From JAAXZI01 sp045863575 (lineage in GTDB: Bacteria; Planctomycetota; Phycisphaerae; UBA1845; PWPN01), in assembly GCA_045863575.1 (NCBI GenBank), contig BTUC01000036.1, positions 1-26,568 on the forward strand: DNA of 26,568 nt, written 5' to 3'. A program made the position numbers and the translations under genes. How positions within the stretch are numbered: position 1 is the first letter of the stretch; each line of letters starts with the position of its first letter. Below are positions 1 to 6,959 of this stretch, one piece after another. The notes below the pieces were generated by a model, which saw only the letters and a program-made list of their open reading frames with translations, was not told the DNA's origin and did no database searches.

Positions 1-158
1 GCTATTGTATCGCGTGACGAACTGGCGGGTCAAAGCGGAAGTTGGCTGAGCAAGAGCTCCTGCCCGTCCCATAAACGTATTAGACATATGAGCTTACTAC
101 GCGCCGGGGCGTGGTGGGGCGAACCGGTGCGAGACCAGCCCTGCTGAGGGTCTTATCC

Positions 159-1358
159 ATGGCCAAGCTGAGTCTGACAGAGGAATCGCTCAATCGGGCC
201 GCCGACGCCGTGGCCGGGAGCGCGGTGGGAGCGACTGTGGTGTGCTACGCGTGGTCGAGCCCGCGGCCGGGCGTGATGTGCGGCGTGCAGGATGTTCTGG
301 ACCTGGTGACTGACCATTGCCCAGGGGCGGTCACCGTTCGGGGCAAGAGCGAGGGGGAGCCGATCCAGGCGGGCGAGATCGTGCTTACCCTGGAGGGTTG
401 CTTTCTCGACCTGGTGGCGCTGGAAACGGTCTGCCGGGGGATCCTGTCGCTGTGCGTGGCGGCCGGGAAGATGGCCGATCTGGTCGTAGCGGCACGGCCG
501 ACGCCGGTGATGGACACCAGTGCGCGGCGGTTTCCGCCCGAGCTGGTCAGCGCCTTGGCCATGACCGCGGCCGTCGGGGGAGCGCGCGGGACCACGACCC
601 GGGCTGGGCAGCAGGCGGTGTTGGAGCGCTACGGGCTGGGTGGCGAGATGATCCGCGTCGGCGCGCGGGACAGCGCCGCCTTCAATCTGCACGAGTATGT
701 ACCCGATGTGCTGGCGGCGGTCTATCCTGGCGGGATCGAGGGCGCAGTCGCTTGTCATGACGCATCGCCGGGCGTGCTGCTGGTGGTCTCGCTGGGGCTG
801 GACGCGCGCGAGCGGGAGATGTGCAAGTTGGCCGTGGAGCGGTTCGGATCCAGCCTCCACGGCGTGCGGCTGGCCACACCCGCGGGCGTAATCCACCAGG
901 GGGGCCATGAGCAAATCCCGCGGGCATTGGAGATGCGCATCCTCTCGCAGGCCAACGACCGCAAATCGGCTCAGGCAGGCCTGGACCGGTGCGGGGCTGG
1001 GTCGGGCATCACGATCGAGGCCGTCTACGCCGTCCGTGATCTGCTCGACTCGCTGGGCGCGCGATATGTGCAGATCGGCGTGGCCGGCGGATTCGATGTG
1101 GCAAAGATCCGGGCATTCAAAGCCTGCAATGTACCCATTGATTGGATCGAAGTCGAAGAGTGGGTGGAGTTTACGGAGTTTGAGGGCCGGATCGTACGTG
1201 CGCAGCAGGAGGGGCAGTGGATCGCGCTGGGGACGGATGGCGAGGTCCCGGAGTTGCCTGTACTGCTTCAGAAAGCCCCCAATCCACCTGCGGAGGAGAC
1301 TTCAGCGCCCGTTGAACAGTCGGGTGCCGAACCACCCGAAGTTGTCGGGGAGTCGTGA
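159..1358 (+). CDS. nicotinate phosphoribosyltransferase-family protein
   Basis: Predicted cytoplasmic enzyme of the NAPRTase/quinolinate PRTase fold (399 aa), which in NAD salvage joins nicotinate to PRPP to give nicotinate mononucleotide. The layout fits the family: an N-terminal domain with GVQDVLDLV (residues 42-50), then GEPIQAGEIVLTLEG (66-80), LETVCRGILS (88-97), the phosphate-site segment DTSARR (119-124), and GGARGTTTRAG (140-150). A C-terminal barrel half has GITIEAVYAVRDLL and GVAGGFDV. The last ~35 residues are a low-complexity Pro/Glu tail. I chose ATG 159. A GTG at 111 is in frame but adds 16 residues of no family character. The SD is weak (CTGAGGG, about 8 nt upstream). The gene stands alone, convergent with the next one. 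The family is clear, but the exact substrate cannot be fixed from sequence. Confidence 0.8.
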   Translation: MAKLSLTEESLNRAADAVAGSAVGATVVCYAWSSPRPGVMCGVQDVLDLVTDHCPGAVTVRGKSEGEPIQAGEIVLTLEGCFLDLVALETVCRGILSLCVAAGKMADLVVAARPTPVMDTSARRFPPELVSALAMTAAVGGARGTTTRAGQQAVLERYGLGGEMIRVGARDSAAFNLHEYVPDVLAAVYPGGIEGAVACHDASPGVLLVVSLGLDAREREMCKLAVERFGSSLHGVRLATPAGVIHQGGHEQIPRALEMRILSQANDRKSAQAGLDRCGAGSGITIEAVYAVRDLLDSLGARYVQIGVAGGFDVAKIRAFKACNVPIDWIEVEEWVEFTEFEGRIVRAQQEGQWIALGTDGEVPELPVLLQKAPNPPAEETSAPVEQSGAEPPEVVGES

Positions 1359-1461
1359 GGCTTGGGCGGCAGCGTGACTTGAGTGCAGGCGGTCCGTGTC
1401 CTCATCCAGGCGGCTCGTAACTTGATCGAAGGATGGCTTGCCTGCCAAGCCCCCACCCTGG

Positions 1462-1487
1462 CCCTCCCCCGGAGTACCGGGGAAGGG
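1462..1487. terminator. GC-rich hairpin between convergent genes (terminator-like, dispersed-repeat-like)
   Basis: CCCTCCCCCGG (1462-1472), loop AGTA, CCGGGGAAGGG (1477-1487): an 11-bp stem with one mismatch. It lies between the stop of the nicotinate PRTase gene and the stop of the minus-strand small gene, so it could end transcription from both sides, although no T-run follows. The wording (CCCTGGCCCTCCCCCGG...) resembles a common dispersed intergenic palindrome of GC-rich bacteria; that is from memory and unchecked. Confidence 0.4.
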
Positions 1488-1515
1488 AAATGCAAACCCG
1501 TAGCGAGGGGATGCT

Positions 1516-2035
1516 TCAGGCGACTACGTCGAGGCCGGCGGCGCCGGGGTCTACGGGGGCGGCCTGTTGCAGCGCGGCGGTGTCGCCGGCGTAGGTGCCG
1601 GCGCCGACCTGGGTCGAGACCGCCTGGTATTGCAGTGATTCGATACTCAATGNNNNNNNNNNCGGCGGATTGGGCGGCCGTGCTCTGCTGGGCCAGCGTG
1701 GCGATGAGAGCCAGCAGCCCCTTCTTCTCCTCTGGATCCTCGGACTTGAGATACTCCATGGTCAGCAGCAGCAGCACAGCGCCTAAGAGCTCGTTGTTGC
1801 TCATGACCGGGCCATAGGTGGCGACGAAGGACTCGACGCTCGCGCTGACCGACAAAGCGGAAATAGTCTCGATCTGCGTGCTGGCCACGCCACCGGAGGC
1901 AGCGCTTGATTGGGCGGCCGGAGCCGTGGAGGCTGCATTTGCGCCCGGTGCAGAAGCGGCCCCTGCTGCCGACGATTGAAGCGAGGGGGGCACAACGGGC
2001 CCCATGTAACCACTGACGCCTGATACCCCGTCCAT
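1516..2035 (-). CDS. small Ala/Ser-rich hypothetical protein, interrupted by an assembly gap
   Basis: I do not recognise a family. The start is ATG 2035 on the minus strand with a strong SD (GGGAGGGAG, 4-8 nt upstream). About 124 residues are readable before the gap: a Gly/Pro/Ala/Ser-rich N-terminus (MDGVSGVSGYMGPVVPP...), then a helical region containing LLGAVLLLLTMEYL and DPEEKKGLLALIATL. After the Ns (1653-1662) the nominal frame is wrong. The frame reading LSIESLQYQAVSTQVG...AAGLDVVA with TGA at 1516-1518 is much more protein-like, so the gene is probably intact and ~170 aa or slightly longer, with the gap length misjudged. There is no signal peptide; the hydrophobic stretch is short and probably an amphipathic helix. 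The protein is likely cytosolic or a secreted structural-type protein. Function is unknown. Confidence 0.6.
1653..1662. other. assembly gap (10 N)
   Basis: Ten undetermined bases inside a coding gene. The reading frame changes across the gap, so the true length is not 10 nt (or 10 plus a multiple of 3). Ten Ns is a scaffolder's placeholder length. Confidence 0.95.
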
Positions 2036-2389
2036 CGACTCCCTCCCACACCGGATGCGGGCATACGCCGCCCGTGGATTACCGGGGGCAGCGATCATGC
2101 CCCGGGAGTCGTGCCAGGGATAAACCGCGGGGCAGACGCGAATCCGTCCATTCAAGTGGCCAATTATCGGGCGGGGCGTGGATGTAGTGATTTTGACGAT
2201 TGTAAGGGTGCGCCGCAGTGCAAGACCACCGCTCCGCTCGTATGGGCGTAACTATCCATCAATGAGAAACTTGCAGCATCTTCAGATGCAACGCGAAATC
2301 CGCCGGCAACCGATTGCCGGCCGTTGCGGTTTGGACGATGATGTCGGTTCGAAACGAACGTTCGACACCGGACCAGGCCGCATCCACGT
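2036..2389. other. divergent intergenic region upstream of the small hypothetical gene and tdk
   Basis: This 354-nt stretch without a convincing gene separates two divergent genes, so both promoters should lie here. A perfect hairpin sits at 2302-2321 (GCCGGCAA, loop CCGA, TTGCCGGC). On the minus strand CCGATAATTGG (about 2159-2169) contains a -10-like GATAAT, but no good -35 pairs with it. TTGACG at 2193-2198 has no -10 at a proper distance. The open frames here lack starts with SD sequences and family character. Confidence 0.5.
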
Positions 2390-3019
2390 ATGCCTACGGG
2401 GCGACGAAAGCCTCGAAGCGCGAGCGGAAGCCACGGAGTCCCAGCGGTGGAAGAGGCCTCATCAACGCGAGCCGGGCGGATCGAGTTGATCTGCGGCCCG
2501 ATGTTCAGCGGCAAGAGCGAGAAGCTGCTGGAGCGGCTGGCCTTCGCTCGGGCCGAGTCGTTGCCGACGGCCGTCTTCAAACATGCCTCTGATGATCGCT
2601 ACGACGGCCGGAAGATCGTGACCCACAACGGCCGGCGCATACCAGCCACGCCCATCGCATCCGCCGGCCAAATCCTGGAGCTGGCCGGTAATGCCCGCCT
2701 GATTGTTATTGATGAAGCGCAGTTCTTCGCCGAGGACCTGGTGAGTACGTGCCTGCGGCTCGCCGGACAGGGCCGCACGGTCATCGTGGCGGCGCTCGAT
2801 CTGGATTCATGGGGACTGCCGTTCGGGCATGTGCCAGAACTGGAGGCCGTCGCCGACCAGGTTCTACACATGCAAGGCAGATGTTCGCGGTGCGGTCGGC
2901 CCTCGGATCACACCCAGCGGCTGGCATCGATCGGAGAGACGATGATCGGCGGCGCGGAAGCGTACGAGCCGCGTTGCGCGGCGTGCTTCGTCGCTCCGCC
3001 GATGGAGCTACGAAGGTAG
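2390..3019 (+). CDS. tdk: thymidine kinase (type II)
   Basis: Cytoplasmic salvage kinase converting thymidine to dTMP with ATP. Visible family signatures, numbered from ATG 2390 (209 aa): P-loop GPMFSGKS (36-43), Walker B DEAQFF (108-113), ALDLDSWGLPFG (135-146) in place of the usual GLDxDFxGxPFG, and a structural zinc site of four cysteines, CSRC (C165, C168) and CAAC (C196, C199), with the lasso segment AYEPRC just before the second pair. The start is uncertain. Homologues begin only a few residues before GRIELICGP, so the first ~20-25 residues may be untranslated; GTG 2447 with GGAG about 11 nt upstream is an alternative. The TAG stop is the first three bases of a palindromic repeat (3017-3046). 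The kinase call is firm; the Phe-to-Ser/Trp change in the LDxD loop is worth noting. Confidence 0.92.
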   Translation: MPTGRRKPRSASGSHGVPAVEEASSTRAGRIELICGPMFSGKSEKLLERLAFARAESLPTAVFKHASDDRYDGRKIVTHNGRRIPATPIASAGQILELAGNARLIVIDEAQFFAEDLVSTCLRLAGQGRTVIVAALDLDSWGLPFGHVPELEAVADQVLHMQGRCSRCGRPSDHTQRLASIGETMIGGAEAYEPRCAACFVAPPMELRR

Positions 3020-3046
3020 CGGCCGGCGCGCCAGGCCGGCGGGTAC
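3017..3046. repeat. palindromic intergenic repeat, copy 1 (overlaps the tdk stop)
   Basis: Starts TAGCGGCCGGC, followed by GCGCCAG and then GCCGGCGGGTAC. The core stem GCCGGC (3022-3027) pairs with 3035-3040 around a 7-nt loop. It matches the element at 13991-14020 at 27 of 30 positions. Its TAG is the tdk stop codon. It lies between convergent tdk and the nitrilase gene, so it could also act as a terminator hairpin. Confidence 0.65.
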
Positions 3047-3070
3047 AGGGCGCGCCAAGTGCTTCGGTCA

Positions 3071-3994
3071 TCACCGCTCGGCGTAAAACTCCGGGTTCTG
3101 TTCGCGCAGGACGCGAAGGCCTTCGGCCCAGAAGGCCTTGAGCGAGGGGGTGCGGGCACCGTTGCGGGCATGGTCCGTGCGGCTGTCTTTCGGTCGGATG
3201 ACGGCCCGAATGGCCTCATTCGCGGCCGTGCCGGCTTCGGCCAGCACCTTCCCGCTGGGATCGATAATGCGGCTGTGCCCGTGAGAACCGCCATCCACTC
3301 CGCCGTCGCCCGCGTTGCAGTGAACGATGCTGATCTGGTTCTCGACCGCCCGGCCGATGATCTGGCAGCGGTAGTTGTCCCACTTGCTTTGCCGCTTGGA
3401 TTCGCAACTGATGTAAATGCCAATCTTGGCGCCGGCCAGCACGGGGATGCGGAAGATCTCGGGATAACGCTCGTCGTGGCAGACCATCACGGTGGCCGGC
3501 ACGCCGTCGACGCGGAAGATCGCCAGCGCGTCGCCCTCCTCGAAGAGATCACCCTCGACCTTGTGCATCTTGGCATAACGCTTCACGATCGAGCCGTCGG
3601 GCCCAACGACAAAAGCGCCGTTATAGCGCTTGGCGTACTCGTAATAGGGAGCGCCAACCACGGCATAGATATCCAGCCGCTGGCAGGATTCGCGGATGAG
3701 GGCCAGTCCGGCATCGATCTGCTGCTGCGTCGCCGCCCGGATTCGATCATGATCGTAGCTGGTCAGCATGCACTCGGAAAAAGCCACCAGGCGTGTGCCA
3801 CGGCGGGCCTCCTCCTCCAGCGCGGCGACGACGGCGCGGGCGTTGGTCTGGATGTCCGCGGTGGCCGCAATTTGAACACAGGCCACCTGGAGCGCTTCGT
3901 CCGCGGCGGGGCGGGTTGAAAGACCATTCGATGAGGCCTGGACGATGCAAGGCGCCACCGCAAGGATAAGCAGCATTCCTACAGCTTTGTGCAT
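3071..3994 (-). CDS. secreted carbon-nitrogen hydrolase (nitrilase superfamily)
   Basis: A 307-aa member of the nitrilase/amidase superfamily, which hydrolyses non-peptide C-N bonds through a Glu-Lys-Cys triad. The triad is visible: E74 in LVAFSEC, K142 in RYAKMHK (K145 is the alternative), and C172 in MVCHDERYPE. Typical flanking segments are VACVQIAA (38-45), VVGAPYY (112-118), and GHSRIIDPSGKVLAEAG near the end. The N-terminus MHKAVGMLLILAVAPCIVQA is a signal peptide, so the enzyme should act in the periplasm or outside the cell, which is unusual because most members are cytosolic. Start ATG 3994 has SD GGAAG 7 nt upstream. It is 84 nt downstream of the DUF5010 gene on the same strand, so co-transcription is possible. 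The substrate (amide, carbamoyl or nitrile) is not predictable here. Confidence 0.88.
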   Translation of the reverse strand: MHKAVGMLLILAVAPCIVQASSNGLSTRPAADEALQVACVQIAATADIQTNARAVVAALEEEARRGTRLVAFSECMLTSYDHDRIRAATQQQIDAGLALIRESCQRLDIYAVVGAPYYEYAKRYNGAFVVGPDGSIVKRYAKMHKVEGDLFEEGDALAIFRVDGVPATVMVCHDERYPEIFRIPVLAGAKIGIYISCESKRQSKWDNYRCQIIGRAVENQISIVHCNAGDGGVDGGSHGHSRIIDPSGKVLAEAGTAANEAIRAVIRPKDSRTDHARNGARTPSLKAFWAEGLRVLREQNPEFYAER

Positions 3995-4057
3995 GGTTCA
4001 CTTCCGGTTTTCAGATCGACACAACAGATTAGTGCCGTTCTCACCCTCCAGGCAGTC

Positions 4058-4075
4058 GTGCGGGCTGAAGCCCAC
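4058..4075. repeat. short imperfect hairpin after the DUF5010 gene
   Basis: GTGCGGGCTGAAGCCCAC: GGGCT (4062-4066) pairs with AGCCC (4069-4073), extended by GT/AC across a two-base bulge. It begins within 4 nt of the DUF5010 stop codon on the minus strand. Similar GGGCTTCAGCCC palindromes are common intergenic repeats in planctomycete genomes (from memory). It may be a weak terminator or an mRNA 3' stabiliser. Confidence 0.35.
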
Positions 4076-4078
4076 AGC

Positions 4079-5695
4079 TCATGGCGTCATCAACTCGCCC
4101 GGAAGCTTGCGCACGATAACCTCGCGCACGATGAGGGTGCCCTGGCCGCCTTCGACGGCCAGGCGCAGATCGGCGCCGTTGGCCCGGTTGGCGAAGCGCA
4201 CGTCGGGGAGCTGTACGCGCACAGTTTTCCACGTGTCGGCGCCGCCGATCTTGAACGTGGGACCGGGGCGGAAGGCGCCGCCCACGGGACCCGCGCCGGG
4301 ATCACCATTATCGTACTCGATGCGGAACTGCTCGCAGCGGCTGTCATCGTGATAAACGATCACCACCTCGGCGACGCGCTTTATCTCGTCAAACAGGTAC
4401 GAGTCGTCCACCTCGAAGTAGAGGTACCGACCCGCGGCTCCTGGACACGCCACGCTGGCGACGGCCGGTGCGCCACCGGCGCTGGTCCGCTCCCAGCAGC
4501 CGTCTCCGCCGGAGGGCCGGAGGGTCAGCCCCCCCACTTCCCGGGCGGACCAGCGGACGCGTTCGGCGTTGACGAACGCTCCCTTGGGCTCGAGGCGCAC
4601 GCCCTGGCGGAAGAGCTCCGCATACTTGGCCGTCGCACGGATGTGGATATCGCCGTATTCCTTCGAACGGGCCACGTCGGTGCCCTCGTGCCACTCGTTC
4701 CAGGTTTCGACGTGGACGATCCAGGGTCGACGCTGTGGGTGCATTCGGAGAAGGGTTTCCCACTGCCGTTCGTAGAATCTGCCGTTCTGGCGGTCGATCA
4801 CGAGGGGCTGACGCCCAGGCACCGCAGAATGGTCGTAGCCGGGGCCCAGGCCGGCCACCACGTCGCCGAGGGTCAAACCCAGAGCGCCCCCCCACTGGTA
4901 CCAGCCGTCCGCCCGCCCGGGCCAGTCGGCGTGGCGAACCAGGAAGAAGTCCACACCGAAGTCGGCCCGGAAGCGCTTGCGGGTATCCTCGAACAAAGCC
5001 CCGTTCAGCCCGGCGGCGAATTCCGCGGCATAAAGAAAAACGATCGGTTTGCCGTCGATGCGGGCCCACTTGTCCGGAGGAATCATGCTGAAGAAATCGC
5101 GGATGGTCACATAGAACCACTCCCGGCCCTCCGCCGTGGTCAGGTCGATGTGCCTGCTCCGGTCGCGGCCGTCGACGTCGTTGATCTTGAGCGTGGTGGT
5201 ATCGTAGAAGAGGCCGATCTTCGGCGGCGCGGGGCGCTGCGCGTCTTCCTCGTGTTCCTCGAGCATGCGGTCATGGGCTTCCACAAGTGGCGGCAGGCCG
5301 GCAAAGCTCCAGGAAAATGTACCCTGCTGGTACTGGCCGGGGACACCCCAGTAGACCGGCATGATGAAATCGATGCTCGCTTTGGCGACGTCCTGGAGCT
5401 GCGTGTAGTGCCAGCGCGGTGATTTGAAACTCAGATCAGCCATGGCTTCCGCCGGCGGGTGAGTAGTTAAGGCATCCGTGCCGTCGTGATCCCTGATATG
5501 CGCGCCGCTGTACACGTCATACCAGTAAAAGTAGCTCGTGCCGATCAGGGGTTTGCCCGCTTTGAAGGAATCCGCGTTCCGATGATCCGGCGCGCCCAAC
5601 CCGATGTACGGCCCGGGCGGCGAAGTTTGCGCCAGCGCGGCGGACGAGATCGATGGCAACCCGGCCAGTGCGGCATAGACCAGCAGCAGACGCAT
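4079..5695 (-). CDS. secreted DUF5010 / GH99-like glycoside hydrolase-type protein
   Basis: A 538-aa secreted protein. MRLLLVYAALAGLPSISSAALAQ is a signal peptide; ATG 5695 was chosen for that reason and for its SD GGAGGAG, although the frame stays open further upstream. Residues ~50-365 look like a (beta/alpha)8 barrel of the DUF5010/GH99-GH71-like kind: GTSYFYWYDVYSG (52-64), HYTQLQDV, IDFIMPVYWGVPG (108-120), IGLFYDTTTL, and the carboxylate-rich ETWNEWHEGTD (330-340), the likely active-site strand. Residues ~380-538 look like a beta-sandwich, carbohydrate-binding-type C-terminal domain (AAGRYLYFEVDDSYLFDE, VVIVYHDD). The role is probably polysaccharide breakdown outside the cytoplasm; the glycan is unknown. 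It is transcribed toward the nitrilase gene and divergently from the ferritin-like gene. Confidence 0.8.
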   Translation of the reverse strand: MRLLLVYAALAGLPSISSAALAQTSPPGPYIGLGAPDHRNADSFKAGKPLIGTSYFYWYDVYSGAHIRDHDGTDALTTHPPAEAMADLSFKSPRWHYTQLQDVAKASIDFIMPVYWGVPGQYQQGTFSWSFAGLPPLVEAHDRMLEEHEEDAQRPAPPKIGLFYDTTTLKINDVDGRDRSRHIDLTTAEGREWFYVTIRDFFSMIPPDKWARIDGKPIVFLYAAEFAAGLNGALFEDTRKRFRADFGVDFFLVRHADWPGRADGWYQWGGALGLTLGDVVAGLGPGYDHSAVPGRQPLVIDRQNGRFYERQWETLLRMHPQRRPWIVHVETWNEWHEGTDVARSKEYGDIHIRATAKYAELFRQGVRLEPKGAFVNAERVRWSAREVGGLTLRPSGGDGCWERTSAGGAPAVASVACPGAAGRYLYFEVDDSYLFDEIKRVAEVVIVYHDDSRCEQFRIEYDNGDPGAGPVGGAFRPGPTFKIGGADTWKTVRVQLPDVRFANRANGADLRLAVEGGQGTLIVREVIVRKLPGELMTP

Positions 5696-5830
5696 GGGGT
5701 GTTGCTCCTCCACAGCGAAAACACGGACGCAACCCGGTGCCACCCTATCGTAAACCACGGCCCGTTCAGACGAAAGATGCGAGCCAGCACAACCGGAGCC
5801 CCGGTGGGTGTGCTGGAATTGCACTTCGAC

Positions 5831-5858
5831 TTGAAGTTGCCCGGCGGCGTTCTAGAAT
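5831..5858 (+). promoter_or_regulatory. sigma-70-like promoter for the ferritin-ferredoxin genes
   Basis: TTGAAG (5831-5836, 4 of 6 to consensus), 16-nt spacer, TAGAAT (5853-5858, 5 of 6). It lies about 50 nt upstream of the ferritin-like start. The -10 overlaps the palindrome TTCTAGAA, a possible operator. This is a pattern match only. Confidence 0.45.
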
Positions 5859-5909
5859 CCGGCGTAGGGCGTTCCCCGAACGGCGCACAGGAAGAAAAGG
5901 AGACTCACC

Positions 5910-6365
5910 ATGGCAGACGATCGCACGCAGATCGTTGAAGAACTCAAGACTTCGTACCGGATGGAGATCGAGACGGTCATGAACTACCTGGCCAACTCCG
6001 TCAATCTCGACGGCGTGCGGGCCGAGGAGATCAAGAAGTCACTGGCGGCCGACATCACCGCGGAGCTGGGCCATGCCCAGCAACTGGCCAGACGCATCAA
6101 GACGCTCGGTGGGCAGGTGCCCGGATCCCTGTCCATGAAGTGGGATCAGAAGTCCATGCAGCCGCCGGCGGATCAGACGGACGTGGTTACCGTTATCAAG
6201 GGAGTCATCGAAGCCGAGAATGGGGCCGTTGAGCAGTACTCGAAGATTATCAAGATGTGCGACGACGTGGACTACGTCACCCAGGATCTCTGCATTGAAC
6301 TCATGGGTGATGAGGAGGAGCACCGACGGGAATTCGTTGGATTCCTGAAGGAGTATTCGAAGTAA
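5910..6365 (+). CDS. ferritin-like di-iron domain protein
   Basis: A 151-aa cytoplasmic four-helix-bundle protein of the ferritin-like superfamily. Candidate metal ligands are spaced as in di-iron carboxylate bundles: E19/E21 in YRMEIETVMNY, E52 with H55 in AELGHAQQLA, E101/E103 in VIEAENGAVEQY, and E135 with H138 in GDEEEHRREF. Length and all-helical composition match short bacterioferritin/Dps-like or rubrerythrin-type domains without the rubredoxin tail. Start ATG 5910 has a strong SD (AAGGAG, 8 nt upstream). A promoter-like site lies at 5831-5858. The ferredoxin gene begins 52 nt downstream, which suggests an iron storage or redox pair. Whether it stores iron, detoxifies peroxide or protects DNA cannot be told. 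Confidence 0.85.
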   Translation: MADDRTQIVEELKTSYRMEIETVMNYLANSVNLDGVRAEEIKKSLAADITAELGHAQQLARRIKTLGGQVPGSLSMKWDQKSMQPPADQTDVVTVIKGVIEAENGAVEQYSKIIKMCDDVDYVTQDLCIELMGDEEEHRREFVGFLKEYSK

Positions 6366-6417
6366 CCTGGCGCGGCTGCGATGCTCGCATTTTCGTACCC
6401 AGAGAGGGAATCCATAC

Positions 6418-6777
6418 ATGCCGAAGTTAACCGTTGAAGGTGCGGGAACCTGCGAGGTTCCGGCGGGCAAGCGGCTCGTGCTGGCACTCGAAGATGAAGC
6501 GGCCATCGATCAGCTTCACGCCTGCGGCGGCCATGCCCGATGCACGACCTGTCGCGTGCAGTTCATTGCAGGCGAGCCGCAGAAGATGACTCAGGCGGAG
6601 AGGAACGTCCTCGCGGCGCGGGGCCTGAACCAGACGCCGGGCCTGAGATTGAGCTGCCAGATCACCTGCGATCACGACATGGAAGTGCGGGCCGTCTCCC
6701 GCTTGACCGGCAGCAACCGGCCGGATACCGGTCCACGACCATCCGACGCGCTCACCCCCCCACCAGTCTGGGCGTAG
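6418..6777 (+). CDS. [2Fe-2S] ferredoxin
   Basis: A 119-aa small electron carrier. The cluster motif is CGGHARCTTC (C36, C42, C45) with the fourth cysteine at C80 (LSCQ; C84 is close by), the plant/adrenodoxin-type C-x5-C-x2-C...C spacing. GLRLSCQ before the last ligand is typical. The ferredoxin domain ends near residue 95; the last ~25 residues are a Pro-rich tail (SNRPDTGPRPSD...). SD GAGAGGG lies ~9 nt before ATG 6418. It follows the ferritin-like gene closely, so it may donate electrons to reduce stored Fe(III), in the way Bfd serves bacterioferritin. That role is inferred from position only; Bfd has a different fold. Confidence 0.88.
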   Translation: MPKLTVEGAGTCEVPAGKRLVLALEDEAAIDQLHACGGHARCTTCRVQFIAGEPQKMTQAERNVLAARGLNQTPGLRLSCQITCDHDMEVRAVSRLTGSNRPDTGPRPSDALTPPPVWA

Positions 6778-6853
6778 CGGTGTAGTTTTCCGTACCGTAG
6801 CCGTCGGCGTCCCTGCCGGCCGTTCTGCCAAGCGCAAACGTCCGGATGGGAAC

Positions 6854-6865
6854 GCCGGCCGCTAT
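6854..6865. repeat. half-element of the GCCGGCCGCTA repeat
   Basis: GCCGGCCGCTAT matches the right arm of the palindromic element at 14009-14020 in 11 of 12 bases. It lies in the ferredoxin/GH67-like intergenic region. Confidence 0.4.
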
Positions 6866-6907
6866 CCCCACAAACTTCGTCCACTCGCGATATGGCTCCT
6901 GGGCGTC

Positions 6908-6925
6908 GCTGTCCGCCCGGACAGC
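6908..6925. terminator. perfect GC-rich hairpin upstream of the GH67-like gene
   Basis: GCTGTCCG, CC, CGGACAGC: an 8-bp perfect inverted repeat (physically a 7-bp stem with a 4-nt loop). It lies ~130 nt after the ferredoxin stop and 35 nt before the next gene. It could be a terminator of the ferritin-ferredoxin transcript (no T-run) or an operator. Confidence 0.35.
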
Positions 6926-6959
6926 ATTCGGTTAAGATCTTCCGCTCCATGAACCGGCC

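Noticed and set aside
111..158. GTG start extending the nicotinate PRTase by 16 residues
   Set aside because: The added residues do not resemble the family N-terminus and no SD precedes them.
2340..2366. GGTTCGAAAC resembling a tRNA T-arm
   Set aside because: The T-stem does not pair and no acceptor, D or anticodon arms fit around it.
3059..3919. 286-aa open frame on the plus strand
   Set aside because: Antisense to the nitrilase gene, which has the full Glu-Lys-Cys triad and a signal peptide; caused by GC-rich third positions.
3989..5422. 477-aa open frame on the plus strand
   Set aside because: Antisense to the DUF5010 gene; no domain character or SD.
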